A DNA stretch of 58,472 nucleotides, from positions 1 through 58,472 of the forward strand of contig CANJBZ010000027.1 in assembly GCA_947473475.1 (NCBI GenBank), given 5' to 3'. Below, one piece after another: positions 46,270 to 55,229 of this stretch. The position numbers and the translations under genes were made by a program. The notes under the pieces were generated by a model, which saw only the letters and a program-made list of their open reading frames with translations, had not been told where the DNA came from and searched no databases. The stretch is from Alphaproteobacteria bacterium. GTDB lineage: Bacteria > Pseudomonadota > Alphaproteobacteria > Micropepsales > Micropepsaceae. Each line of letters begins with the position of its first letter. Position 1 is the stretch's first letter.

Positions 46270-47316
46270 ATGGCGCTGAAAATCCTGACCATGCTCGCCG
46301 GAGCATCCGTAGGCGGCGCCGAAACCTTCTTCGTTTCTTTGACGCTGGCGCTCGCCCGGGCGGGTCTCGGCGTGCGGCCGGTCTTGAAACCCAACCCGGC
46401 CCGGCAGCAGACCTTTTCGCGCGCCGGGCTTTCTTACGCGACGGCGCCATTTCGCTCGGTTCTGGATTTCTCAACCGCGAGTGTGCTTCGCCATACGGTG
46501 AAGGATTTTGCGCCCGACATCGTGCTGGCATTTGCGGGCAGGGCGGCATCGTTCGCCCCAAAGGGCCGGCATACGGTGATTGGCCGGCTTGGAGGCTATT
46601 ACAATCTCAGGAATTTCCGGTCGTGCGATTATCTGGTGTGTAACGCGCCCGACCTTGTCCGCTACGTCCGGGAAGGCGGCTGGCCCGCGGAGAAGGTATT
46701 CCTGATTCCGAACTTTCCCTTTGTCCCGGATGCGCCCGCGCTGGACCGTGCGCTATTCCATACGCCGCAGGATGCGCCGCTGGCCGTGGCGCTGGGCCGC
46801 CTGCATCCCAATAAGGGGCTGGACGTCCTGATAAGGGCTGCTGGTGAAATCCCTGAGCTATTCGTCTGGATCGCGGGCGAGGGCCCCGAGCGGCAGAATT
46901 TGGAAAAACTGGTGCGCGACTTGGGCTTGGGGCGCCGGGTCAAATTCCTGGGTTGGCGAGATGACCGGGCCGCTCTCTACAAAGCGGCCGACTTGTGCGT
47001 TTATCCGTCCCGCGAGGAGCCCTTCGGCAATGTGGTGGTCGAGGCCTGGTCGTGCGGCATTCCGATCGTCACCACGGCCAGCACCGGGCCGGCCTGGCTG
47101 ACACGCAAGGACGAGGATGCCATCGTCACGCCGGTTGACGATACTGCGGCCTTTGCCGCTGGCATCCGGCGTGTCATTGCGTGCAAGGCGTTGGCGGCGA
47201 GTCTGGTGTCGGCTGGCCGCCGCCGCATTGAGCAGGACTTTTCCGAGGACGCCATCGTGCGGCGCTACAGTGAATTGTTTGAAAAGGCCCGATTGATCGA
47301 AAAGGCGAGCCGGTAA
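46270..47316 (+). CDS. glycosyltransferase family 4 protein
   Basis: A 348-residue GT-B fold glycosyltransferase. The N-terminal domain (MALKILTMLAGASVGGAETF) binds acceptor. The C-terminal domain has LAVALGRLHPNKGLDVLIRA and WIAGEGPERQNLEKL. Its nucleotide-sugar E-x7-E motif is in PSREEPFGNVVVEAWSCGIPIV (about residues 255-263). Probably cytoplasmic-face glycan or lipopolysaccharide assembly; donor and acceptor unknown. Its TAA overlaps the ATG of asnB (TAATG), and the pyrC-like gene follows, so the three form one operon. Confidence 0.9.
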   Translation: MALKILTMLAGASVGGAETFFVSLTLALARAGLGVRPVLKPNPARQQTFSRAGLSYATAPFRSVLDFSTASVLRHTVKDFAPDIVLAFAGRAASFAPKGRHTVIGRLGGYYNLRNFRSCDYLVCNAPDLVRYVREGGWPAEKVFLIPNFPFVPDAPALDRALFHTPQDAPLAVALGRLHPNKGLDVLIRAAGEIPELFVWIAGEGPERQNLEKLVRDLGLGRRVKFLGWRDDRAALYKAADLCVYPSREEPFGNVVVEAWSCGIPIVTTASTGPAWLTRKDEDAIVTPVDDTAAFAAGIRRVIACKALAASLVSAGRRRIEQDFSEDAIVRRYSELFEKARLIEKASR

Positions 47317-49088
47317 TGTGCGGCATCGCCGGCATCGTCACGACCGTTACGAACAAGCCGCCAGGGACTGTTCTCGACAGTTTCCTGCGTTCGCTTTCGC
47401 ATCGCGGCCCGGACGGAGACGGACGGTACGAAGCGCCGGGCGTGGGATTTGTTCAGACGCGCCTTGCCATCATCGATCTGTCGACCGGCGATCAGCCGCT
47501 CTATGGCAAGCCCGGAACGGCGCTTGTCGCCAATGGCGAAATCTACAATTACGTCGAGCTGAAACGCGATTTCCCGGACTTTCCGTTCAAGACGCGCTCT
47601 GATTGCGAACTGCCCTTAGCAACGTATGGACGTGACGGTGAAAATTTCGCGCGTGACCTGCGCGGCATGTATGCCATTGCGCTGCACGACGCGCGTGAAC
47701 AGGCCGTGTATCTCGCGCGTGACCCGTTCGGCATCAAGCCGCTGTATTATGCCGAATATTCCGGCGGCATCGTCTTTGCTTCCGAGCTGCAGGCGCTTCT
47801 CAGGACAAATCTGCTGTCGCGCAAGATTCGTCCCGAGGCGGCAACTGAACTTGTGCAGCTGCAATTTACCACGGGCCGCCAGACTATTTTTGAGGGCATC
47901 CATCGCGTCGCGCCGGGTGAGACGCTTGTCCTGCGCGGTGGACGGATCGCGGGGCGTCATCACCGGCACGCATTGCCCGAAGCGCGTCCTCGCCCGCTCG
48001 GCGAAGATGAGGCGCTGAAGCTGCTGGACGCCGCGCTGATGAACAGCGTCATGGTGCATCAGCGTTCCGATGTGCCCTACGGCATGTTTCTGTCCGCGGG
48101 CGTGGATTCGTCCGCCGTGCTGGCGTGCATGGCGCGGCTCAACGACAAGCCGGTTCGCGCCTTCACCGCGGGCTTCCCGAAAAGCGCCGCGCATGACGAG
48201 CGCAAACAGGCCGGCATCATTGCGAAATCCGTCGGCGCTGAACACATCGAAGTCGCAGTCACCGAAGAAGATTTCTGGACAAAGCTTCCGGCGATTGCGG
48301 CGGCGCTGGACGACCCTGTGGCCGATTACGCGGCGCTTCCGACCTATCTGCTGGCGGCCGAAGCGGCCAAGGAGTTGAAGGTTGTTCTGACCGGCGAAGG
48401 CGGCGATGAATTGTTTGCCGGTTATGGCCGTTATCGCAGCGCCTTGCGCTCTCCATTTCTGGGCGGTCGCGCGATGCGCAAGCGGGGGTTCCTCGACCGT
48501 TTCGGCGTGCTCAGGGACAGTTCGCGCCATTGGCGCGATGGAATTGCGGCGGCGGAGCGGCGGCTAACGGTCCCCGACTACACGCGGTTGCAGCAGGCGC
48601 AGGCGCTCGATTGTGCCGATTGGCTGCCGAACGATCTGCTCGTCAAGATTGACCGCTGCTTGATGTCACACGGTCTGGAGGGGCGCACACCGCTGCTCGA
48701 TCCGGTGGTGGCCGATTTCGCGTTCCGCCTTCCCGATGCGCTGAAAATTTCCAAAGGCCGCGGCAAATATCTGCTGCGCCGCTGGCTGGAAAAGGCGCTT
48801 CCTGCCGCTGATCCGTTCGCGGACAAACATGGCTTCACCGTGCCGGTCGCCGAATGGATGCAGCCGCGCGCGCGGCTGCTGGCGCCTCTGCTGGGCGCCT
48901 CCGCCGGATTGGCCGAGATATGCCATCCGCAAAAAGTGGAAGCGCTCTTCCGCTCGTTCGCCGATCGAGGCGGCAAGCATGAAGGCAGCGCCTGCTGGCA
49001 GCTTTTGTTTTACGCGCTGTGGCACGCAATTCACGCCGGACAAGTGGCGGCCGATGGCGATGTGTTCGCGGTTCTGGAGGCGAAATGA
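47316..49088 (+). CDS. asnB: asparagine synthase (glutamine-hydrolysing)
   Basis: A 590-residue class B asparagine synthetase-type protein. The N-terminal glutaminase has the nucleophile Cys2 (MCGIAGIV) and HRGPDGDGRYEAPGVGFVQTRLAI. The C-terminal synthetase has the PP-loop FLSAGVDSSAVLACMARLND near residue 258, and VVLTGEGGDELFAGYGRYR. AsnB-like proteins beside glycosyltransferases often amidate a cell-surface glycan rather than free aspartate, so the substrate is uncertain. It overlaps both neighbours (TAATG, ATGA). Confidence 0.9.
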   Translation: MCGIAGIVTTVTNKPPGTVLDSFLRSLSHRGPDGDGRYEAPGVGFVQTRLAIIDLSTGDQPLYGKPGTALVANGEIYNYVELKRDFPDFPFKTRSDCELPLATYGRDGENFARDLRGMYAIALHDAREQAVYLARDPFGIKPLYYAEYSGGIVFASELQALLRTNLLSRKIRPEAATELVQLQFTTGRQTIFEGIHRVAPGETLVLRGGRIAGRHHRHALPEARPRPLGEDEALKLLDAALMNSVMVHQRSDVPYGMFLSAGVDSSAVLACMARLNDKPVRAFTAGFPKSAAHDERKQAGIIAKSVGAEHIEVAVTEEDFWTKLPAIAAALDDPVADYAALPTYLLAAEAAKELKVVLTGEGGDELFAGYGRYRSALRSPFLGGRAMRKRGFLDRFGVLRDSSRHWRDGIAAAERRLTVPDYTRLQQAQALDCADWLPNDLLVKIDRCLMSHGLEGRTPLLDPVVADFAFRLPDALKISKGRGKYLLRRWLEKALPAADPFADKHGFTVPVAEWMQPRARLLAPLLGASAGLAEICHPQKVEALFRSFADRGGKHEGSACWQLLFYALWHAIHAGQVAADGDVFAVLEAK

Positions 49089-50428
49089 CGGAAACCTTCG
49101 ATCTGATTATTCGCGGCGGTACGGCGGTGACGCCATTCGGGACGATGCAGACCGATATCGGGGTGCGCGGACAATCGATTGCCGCCATCGGGGCGCTGGA
49201 CAACGCCGTCGCGGCCGAAACGCTGGATGCGCGCGGGCTCCATATCCTGCCGGGCGTGATCGACACGCATGTGCATTTCCGCGAGCCGGGCAATCTCGAA
49301 AAGGAAGACATGGAAACCGGCAGCCGCGCGGCCGTTCTCGGCGGTGTGACGGCGGTCTTCGAGATGCCCAATACCAATCCGCCGACGACAACGCGGATTT
49401 TGGTCGAGGACAAACTCAAGCGCGCCCGCGAACGGATGTATTGCGACCACGCTTTTTACATCGGCGCATCGACGGCCAATATCGGCGCGCTGTTTGCGTT
49501 GGAGCGTCTGCCCGGTGTTGCCGGCATCAAAGCGTTCCTCGGGTCTTCGACCGGTTCGCTGCTGCTGGATAAGGAAGACGCAATCCTCGCGGCGCTGAAG
49601 GGCGGCACACGGCGGATAGCGGTGCACTCCGAAGACGAAGCGCGGCTGAAAGCACGCGCCAACATGGCCATGCCCGGCGATCCGTCCACGCATCCTGTGT
49701 GGCGCGACGTCGAAACAGCGCGGTTCTCGACTGAACGTGTCCTGCGTCTGGCGAGGGCGGCCGGGCGGCGGCTGCATATTCTGCACGTTACCAGCGCCGA
49801 AGAACTCCCGCTGATTGCCGCGTCGCACGATCTGGCGACAGTGGAGGCGGCGGTGCCGCATCTGACACTCGCCGCTCCCGAGTGCTACGAACGGCTTGGG
49901 ACCTACGCGCAAATCAACCCGCCCATTCGGGATGCGCGCCATCGTGACGCACTCTGGCGCGCCATCGCCAGCGGCTTGATCGATGTCGTTGGATCGGACC
50001 ATGCGCCGCACACCCGCGCCGATAAGGAAGGCATCTATCCGCAGACGGCCTCCGGCCTGACCGGCGTGCAGACGCTTGTGACCATCATGCTCGATCACGT
50101 GAATGCGGGCCGGCTCACGCTGGAGCGAATGGCCGATTTAACGAGCGCAGGGCCAGCCCGCGTGTTCGGCATCGCCGCCAAGGGACGCATCGCCGAAGGC
50201 TATGACGCCGATTTTACCATCGTCGATTTGAAAGCGCAGCGGCGCATCGAGAATCGCTGGATCGCGTCGCGCTGCGGCTGGACGCCCTATGACGGGATGC
50301 AAACAACCGGCTGGCCCGCCTCGACCGTGATCCGCGGGCAGATCGTCATGCGCGAAGGCGAAGCGGCGGCAATGCCCGCCGGGCGGCCCTTACGCTTCCT
50401 GGAAAGCCTTGAGCCTACTGCAGCTTGA
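49085..50428 (+). CDS. pyrC: dihydroorotase (class I, PyrC/AllB superfamily)
   Basis: A 447-residue amidohydrolase starting in the ATGA overlap with asnB. Metal ligands are seen in PGVIDTHVHFREPGNLEKED (about residues 56-75), IAVHSEDEARLK, LHILHVTSAEELP, and the catalytic Asp in VVGSDHAPHTRADKEGIYPQ. RDARHRDALWRAI and GVQTLVTIMLDHV are typical of bacterial dihydroorotases in pyrimidine synthesis. Allantoinase is the main alternative. Its placement after asnB is unusual for a pyrimidine gene. The 3' end overlaps the usg remnant by 14 bases. Confidence 0.87.
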   Translation: MTETFDLIIRGGTAVTPFGTMQTDIGVRGQSIAAIGALDNAVAAETLDARGLHILPGVIDTHVHFREPGNLEKEDMETGSRAAVLGGVTAVFEMPNTNPPTTTRILVEDKLKRARERMYCDHAFYIGASTANIGALFALERLPGVAGIKAFLGSSTGSLLLDKEDAILAALKGGTRRIAVHSEDEARLKARANMAMPGDPSTHPVWRDVETARFSTERVLRLARAAGRRLHILHVTSAEELPLIAASHDLATVEAAVPHLTLAAPECYERLGTYAQINPPIRDARHRDALWRAIASGLIDVVGSDHAPHTRADKEGIYPQTASGLTGVQTLVTIMLDHVNAGRLTLERMADLTSAGPARVFGIAAKGRIAEGYDADFTIVDLKAQRRIENRWIASRCGWTPYDGMQTTGWPASTVIRGQIVMREGEAAAMPAGRPLRFLESLEPTAA

Positions 50429-50614
50429 ACTCTCCGCTGTAATATTTCAGTTCGGATGGCGCGATGATGCCGGTGGCTGCGACCGAAAACGCGGCGCCAG
50501 ATCGTATTCCTGCCAAACATAGATTTGAAGAAGAACGGGATGATCGGGCCGGTGATAGAGTATTTCGACCGTGGCCAATCGGTAACCTTCCAATCTACGT
50601 TCGAATTCGCGCAT
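50415..50614 (-). pseudogene. usg: decayed Usg-family gene
   Basis: From the ATG at 50614 the minus strand reads MREFERRLEGYRLATVEILY, then HRPDHPVLLQIYVWQEYDLAPR: a clear match to the N-terminal half of the small alphaproteobacterial Usg protein (usually about 90 residues). The frame then leaves the family and stops at 50447 after 55 residues. A different frame gives IIAPSELKYYSGEFKLQ ending at 50415, which resembles the normal Usg C terminus. The conserved middle (the FLDFW and LHSV region, as I recall it) is missing. This is best explained by an internal deletion of roughly 70-90 bases with loss of frame. Confidence 0.65.
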
Positions 50615-50920
50615 GTCCTCACTCTCTTACGCACCAGACTGAATGAAAATACGTACCGCATTGCAAAGTTTCGCTCGCGGTGCATGCCACCAAACGGAGC
50701 GAGCAGGCGTTGTAACTGTCCGTGTGGGATGCAGCAGGCAAGGAAGCATTGGCCGGCTCTTGTCCCGGCGCAAGACTTGGCCTGCTGACTGTTCGTGCTT
50801 GACGGCGTACCTGAAATTCGGCTGGTTGCCGGGCGCGACCGGAAACCCGTAAAACGATTTCACTTCTGACCGCCGCCTTCTGGCAGTCAGGCGGAGCGAG
50901 ATGGAGGAGCCTTCGTTCCG
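50615..50920. other. intergenic region upstream of the LysE-type gene, nothing assigned
   Basis: About 306 bases between the usg remnant and the LysE-type gene. It must carry the exporter's promoter, but no clear promoter, RNA motif or repeat was found. GGAGGAG at about 50903 is the likely ribosome binding site. Short ORFs here are not protein-like. Confidence 0.5.
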
Positions 50921-51574
50921 ATGTATGTTCTGCTTCTCATCAGTACCGGAATTGTTATCGGGCTTATCGTCGCCGCGCCCATCGGTCCGGTTAACCTCAT
51001 TTGCATCCGCAGGACGCTGGCCTACGGGCCCGTTAACGGATTTGTGTCCGGCCTTGGCGCCGCGCTGGGCGACGGCGTTTTCGCGATTGTGACGGCATTC
51101 GGCCTGACGGCCATTTCTCAATGGATCGAGGGGTTTTCAACGCCGCTGCGTCTGGTGGGCGGCGTGATGCTGCTGGTCTTCGGCATCCACATCTTCCGTT
51201 CCGACGTTTCACAATTGCGCGACGCGGAAGGCGGGTCTTTGCGAGAAAGCGGCAGCCGCTCGCTGTTGCGCACGATTGCGTCTACCTTTGCATTAACGAT
51301 TACAAATCCGGCGACGCTGTTTGGCTTCACGGCCTTGTTCACCGGCATCGGCAGCCTTGCGGGAGGGCAGACGACCTTTCTCGACGCCGCATTGATGGTG
51401 GCGGGGGTGATCGCGGGTTCGACGATATGGTGGTTCATGCTGACGGCGTTGATCGGCATCTTCCACCGGCACATCGACACGGCGGTGATGCGCAACATCA
51501 ATCATTTTTTCGGGATAGCGGTGACCGGCTTCGGCGTCGTCGTGCTCGGCGACATCGCGCTGAAACTGATCTGA
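50921..51574 (+). CDS. LysE/RhtB-family amino acid exporter
   Basis: A 217-residue integral inner-membrane protein with about six hydrophobic helices. The N terminus IGLIVAAPIGPVNLICIRRT followed by LAYGPVNGFVSGLGAALGDG is the LysE/RhtB signature. STFALTITNPATLFGFTALF is the conserved Asn-Pro helix near residue 125. Such proteins export amino acids or small metabolites. The substrate cannot be deduced. Confidence 0.9.
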   Translation: MYVLLLISTGIVIGLIVAAPIGPVNLICIRRTLAYGPVNGFVSGLGAALGDGVFAIVTAFGLTAISQWIEGFSTPLRLVGGVMLLVFGIHIFRSDVSQLRDAEGGSLRESGSRSLLRTIASTFALTITNPATLFGFTALFTGIGSLAGGQTTFLDAALMVAGVIAGSTIWWFMLTALIGIFHRHIDTAVMRNINHFFGIAVTGFGVVVLGDIALKLI

Positions 51575-52684
51575 TTATTTTCCGGCCGTCAGCCCGGAAA
51601 GCCAGCTTTGCCATTCCAGCGCCCGCGATGCCCAGGTGTAATGCTGGCGCACGAAGGCGATCTGCGTTTCGCGCCGGAACGCAGCCTTGCCGGGATTGAG
51701 CTTCATATCCATCAACGCATCGATGCTCATGGCCGCGAAATCGCGCGCCAATGCGGCTGGATTTTCGCTTGGCGGGATCATGCGGCCAAATCCAGCGAGT
51801 GTTTCCGGCAGCGCGCCCAATCCCGTCGTCAGCACCGTTGCCCCCATTGCCATCGCTTCCAGCGCGGCAATGCAGGAGGTTTCGGCGTAAGTGGAGGGGT
51901 AGGCGAGGGCCGCCGCTTCGCGCAAGGCATCGGCCAACGCAGGTTGTGAAACCGGACCGATATATTCGACGCCGGGTGTGGCGAGGCAGCGATCGTACAA
52001 ATCTTTGTACTGATTGTCTTCGGGGCCGCCGCGCGTCGTGGACAGTCCCGAATAGACGCGCAGCACAGCGCCCGGCACGGCGGCGCGGATTGCAGGAAAG
52101 GCGGGCAGCAGCACATCCAGCCCGCGATAGGGCGCGCTCGTATAGGCTAGCACCGGCGGACTTCCGCGCGTAAACCAAGGTTCGGCTAGGGGCTCGCGTT
52201 CGAGAAACACGGGGGCGACTGCGTTGCGTTTGACCGAAGCGCGCTCGCGGGGAAGCCAAAATGTCTGGCAGTATTCGTCAAGCTGCCACTGGCTTACGAA
52301 CGCAAAGCCCGTCCACGCTTTGCGTTCGCGGGAATATTCCAGCGGCTCGATCGGCGGCTGATCGTCGGCGTGCCCCGTCCACAGCACCATCGGCTTGGTG
52401 ACGCCCATGTCCCGCAATTGCCGCCCGCAGGCTTCGTTGACGACGACGAGCGCATCGGCGCCGTTCAGAAAATCCTGGTTGAGCACGTCTTTGTGATTGA
52501 GGCATTCAACGCCGCTATAAACCCCAGGTTCGGATGGGCTGGCCAGCAGTACGACCTGATGCCCCAGCTTCGCCAGTTCGGCGGACAGATAGGACACGCC
52601 GGCCTCGGTGCCGCCGATGGCCCGCCGATAGGGCGTTTCCACCGTGTAATCCACGATCGTTCGATGGACAAAGATAATGCGCAA
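51575..52684 (-). CDS. glycosyltransferase family 4 protein
   Basis: A GT-B fold glycosyltransferase of about 369 residues. The N terminus LRIIFVHRTIVDYTVETPYRRAIGG carries the Gly loop (IGGTEAGVSYLSAELAKLGH). The C-terminal domain has PPVLAYTSAPYRGLDVLLPA and the E-x7-E region PSTYAETSCIAALEAMAMGA. The likely start is a TTG at 52684, just after the Nudix stop (TGA CTCG TTG) with AAGG upstream; a GTG at 52741 would extend it into the Nudix gene. The acceptor is unknown; it forms a unit with the Nudix gene. Confidence 0.82.
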   Translation of the reverse strand: MRIIFVHRTIVDYTVETPYRRAIGGTEAGVSYLSAELAKLGHQVVLLASPSEPGVYSGVECLNHKDVLNQDFLNGADALVVVNEACGRQLRDMGVTKPMVLWTGHADDQPPIEPLEYSRERKAWTGFAFVSQWQLDEYCQTFWLPRERASVKRNAVAPVFLEREPLAEPWFTRGSPPVLAYTSAPYRGLDVLLPAFPAIRAAVPGAVLRVYSGLSTTRGGPEDNQYKDLYDRCLATPGVEYIGPVSQPALADALREAAALAYPSTYAETSCIAALEAMAMGATVLTTGLGALPETLAGFGRMIPPSENPAALARDFAAMSIDALMDMKLNPGKAAFRRETQIAFVRQHYTWASRALEWQSWLSGLTAGK

Positions 52685-52689
52685 ACGAG

Positions 52690-53115
52690 TCAGCCTTGCA
52701 TCCGCGCCGCCGCGTCGATGATCCGCCGCGTCTCTGTCCACAGGTGATATTCGTCGAGTGCGTCGTAGGCAACCCAGCGCGCTTCCGCCGCGTCGCTGCC
52801 TGCCATCAGCGTTCCCGACACCGGCCGCACTAGAAAATCGATCAGAACATAATGACGGATCACGGCGCCCGCCACGTCGCGGGTGAGGGAATCGACCACA
52901 TCGATCAGCCCCGTGACTTCCACCTCAAGCCCGGTTTCCTCGTACACCTCGCGGACGATTCCTTCGCGGACCGATTCGCCCCATTCGAGCCGTCCGCCGG
53001 GAATGCTCCATTCGCCGCGGCGAGGTTCCTGGCCGCGGCGTATCAGGACGATCTCGTTCCGGCGGTTCCAAATGACGGCGCCGACAGCGGCGATGGGCGG
53101 GGAGGGTGGCTGCAT
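52690..53115 (-). CDS. Nudix hydrolase
   Basis: A 141-residue Nudix enzyme. The complete Nudix box G-x5-E-x7-R-E-x2-E-E-x-G is present (GGRLEWGESVREGIVREVYEETGLEV, about residues 38-63), after WNRRNEIVLIRRGQEPRRGEWSIPG. These enzymes hydrolyse nucleoside diphosphates linked to another group, for example oxidised nucleotides or nucleotide sugars. The ATG at 53115 (MQPPSPPIAAVGAVIWNR) is preferred to one at 53370, which would lie inside the divergent FKBP gene. Confidence 0.88.
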   Translation of the reverse strand: MQPPSPPIAAVGAVIWNRRNEIVLIRRGQEPRRGEWSIPGGRLEWGESVREGIVREVYEETGLEVEVTGLIDVVDSLTRDVAGAVIRHYVLIDFLVRPVSGTLMAGSDAAEARWVAYDALDEYHLWTETRRIIDAAARMQG

Positions 53116-53215
53116 ATGCGTATTCTGCACGGCTGCGCTGGTGAAATCACCTGCTTGGCTTCCCAGACTTGCCCTTTGCGGGTATGAAAGCCGCCGCACG
53201 CTCCAGGAGATAAGA

Positions 53216-53803
53216 ATGTCACTAAAGACTACGGCGGCCGTGGCCGCGCTCTGCGCCTTCGGCTTGCTTGCCGGATGCAACCAGCAACAAGCAAGCGCAC
53301 CCGCGCCCGCACCGGCCGCTGAGCCGGCCGCCGTTCCACCCGCAACGGAGCAAACCTCTTTGACACCCAATCAAGGTCCCCCGGCTGCCGCGGATACTTC
53401 TCCGGCCGCGAACAAGAAATTCCTGGAAGACAACGCCAAGCGCGAAGGCGTGAAGACCACGCAGGACGGCTTGCAATACCGCGTCATCAAAGCCGGCGCC
53501 GGCAAGACGCCGACAGCGCCGACCGATAACGTGACCGTGCTGTACAAGGGCCAGCTCATCACCGGCATGGTCTTCGACCAGACGATGGAAGGCATGCCGG
53601 CGACGTTCCCGGCGGGCGCCCTCATCCCCGGCTGGGTTGAAGCCTTGCGGATGATGAAGGAAGGCGATGAGTGGGAGCTCGTGATCCCGGCCGAACTCGG
53701 CTATGGCGAAGCGGGCGCCGGTGGCGTCATTCCGCCGAACCAGACGCTGGTCTTCCAGATGGCGCTGCTGAAGGTCGCCCCCGAGGGCGCACCGCCGCCT
53801 TGA
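53216..53803 (+). CDS. FKBP-type peptidyl-prolyl isomerase lipoprotein
   Basis: A 195-residue periplasmic foldase. A lipoprotein signal comes first (MSLKTTAAVAALCAFGLLAG, Cys at about 21), then an Ala/Pro-rich linker, a short helix (KFLEDNAKREGVKTT), and an FKBP domain at about 85-190: LQYRVIKAGAGKTPTAPTDN, VTVLYKGQLITGMVFDQT, GWVEALRMMKEGDEWELVIP, ELGYGEAGAGGVIPPNQTL. This resembles Mip/FkpA-type proteins but with a shorter dimerisation part. The ATG follows AGGAG. Confidence 0.93.
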   Translation: MSLKTTAAVAALCAFGLLAGCNQQQASAPAPAPAAEPAAVPPATEQTSLTPNQGPPAAADTSPAANKKFLEDNAKREGVKTTQDGLQYRVIKAGAGKTPTAPTDNVTVLYKGQLITGMVFDQTMEGMPATFPAGALIPGWVEALRMMKEGDEWELVIPAELGYGEAGAGGVIPPNQTLVFQMALLKVAPEGAPPP

Positions 53804-53812
53804 ACCACAGCC

Positions 53813-55225
53813 TCATAACTGAGGCAGTAGCTTTCCCGGATTGAGGATGTTGTTGGGGTCGAGCGTGCGTTTCAGCGCACGCATGACCTCAACTTCAGCC
53901 GCGCTCTTGTAGAGCGCAATGGCTTCGTTCTTGGCGAGGCCGAGCCCGTGCTCCGCCGAAATGGAGCCGCGAAACATCTGCACCGTATCGTGCACAGCCC
54001 GCTCGATGCCGCCGCGCGCGGCAAGAAGCGCCGCGTCATGGCCGGGCGCCTGAACCGCAAAATGCAAATTGCCGTCGCCGACATGGCCGAAGGTGAAGGG
54101 CCGTGCTTCTGGCAGCACCCGCCGTACGGCTTCGGTTCCTTCTCGAATGAATTCAGGGATGCGCGACAGCGGCACGGTGATGTCGTTGGAGATGGAAGCG
54201 CCGTCCTGCCGCTGAGCTTCGGGGATCGCTTCGCGCAAGCGCCAGAGCGCCTCGCGGTCGCGCGCTGTCTTAGCAAATACGGCGTCCACGACGTCGCCTT
54301 GCTCCACGGCGGCGGCAAGTGCCTCTTGCAGAGCTTCGGTCGCATCGAAGGCCGACGGATTGGACACTTCGAGGAGGACGCTCCATCCAGTATGCGCCGG
54401 GATCGGATCGACCGTGCCGGGAACGTGCTTCAGCACGAGGTCGAGCGCGCGCCGCTCGATGAGTTCGAACGCCGTCACCAATCCGCCAGTCGCGTGTTGC
54501 AGCCCGTTCAACAAAACGACCGCGCGATCCACGTCGGCCAGCGCGACAAACACCGTCGAATAGCCGGCGGGTCTAGGAAACAATTTCAGCTGTACGGCGG
54601 TGATGATGCCAAGCGTGCCTTCGGCGCCGATGAAAAGCTGCTTCAGATCGTAGCCGGTGTTGTCCTTGCGCAAGCCGCGCATGAGATCGAGCACACGCCC
54701 ATCGGCCAGCACGACTTCCAGCCCCAGCACAAGATCGCGCGTCATGCCGTAGCGCAGCACGTTCACGCCGCCGGCATTGGTGGAAATATTGCCGCCCACC
54801 GTGCAGGAGCCTTCCGCGGCAAGGCTCAGCGGAAACAGGCGTCCGGCTTCGTCCGCCGCTTTTTGGGCGCTCGCCAGCACGACGCCAGCTTCCACAATCA
54901 TGGCGTTGTCGTCCGGGGTAACGCTGCGGATGCGGTTCATCCGCGCCAGCGACAGAAGAACTTCCCCTTGCGTGGGAATCTGCCCGCCGGCAAGCCCAGT
55001 GTTGCCGCCCTGGGGCACAACGGCTGTGCCCGTCTCGTCACAGATTGCAAGGATGCGCGCGACTTGGGCCGTGGCGTTCGGCTTCAACAGAAGGGGCGTC
55101 GTGCCTTTCCAGCGGCCACGCCATTCCGACAGATGCGGCGCGATTTCGGAGGGCTCTTGCGTCCAGGCGCCCGGTCCGGCGGCGTCTTTCAGGCGTTCGA
55201 TGGTTGCGGGCGCGGGGGCATGCAT
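53813..55225 (-). CDS. FAD-binding oxidase, D-2-hydroxyacid dehydrogenase type (GlcD family)
   Basis: A 470-residue flavoprotein with an N-terminal FAD_binding_4 domain (TAVVPQGGNTGLAGGQIP, EGSCTVGGNISTNAGGVNVL, LRKDNTGYDLKQLFIGAEGT) and a C-terminal FAD-oxidase domain (FGHVGDGNLHFAVQAPG; SISAEHGLGLAKNEAI; DPNNILNPGKLLPQL). The family oxidises D-lactate, glycolate or D-2-hydroxyglutarate; which one cannot be settled. The start at 55225 comes four bases after the stop of the Sua5 gene, so the two are a transcription unit. A 456-residue antisense ORF over it is a shadow. Confidence 0.9.
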   Translation of the reverse strand: MHAPAPATIERLKDAAGPGAWTQEPSEIAPHLSEWRGRWKGTTPLLLKPNATAQVARILAICDETGTAVVPQGGNTGLAGGQIPTQGEVLLSLARMNRIRSVTPDDNAMIVEAGVVLASAQKAADEAGRLFPLSLAAEGSCTVGGNISTNAGGVNVLRYGMTRDLVLGLEVVLADGRVLDLMRGLRKDNTGYDLKQLFIGAEGTLGIITAVQLKLFPRPAGYSTVFVALADVDRAVVLLNGLQHATGGLVTAFELIERRALDLVLKHVPGTVDPIPAHTGWSVLLEVSNPSAFDATEALQEALAAAVEQGDVVDAVFAKTARDREALWRLREAIPEAQRQDGASISNDITVPLSRIPEFIREGTEAVRRVLPEARPFTFGHVGDGNLHFAVQAPGHDAALLAARGGIERAVHDTVQMFRGSISAEHGLGLAKNEAIALYKSAAEVEVMRALKRTLDPNNILNPGKLLPQL

Positions 55226-55229
55226 GCCC

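Noticed and set aside
46148-46561. N-terminal extension of ygfZ of 138 residues
   Set aside because: The extension is Arg/Pro-rich, reads through a 12-bp tandem repeat (giving CLWHCLWH) and the start of the divergent glycosyltransferase; YgfZ homology starts at 46147.
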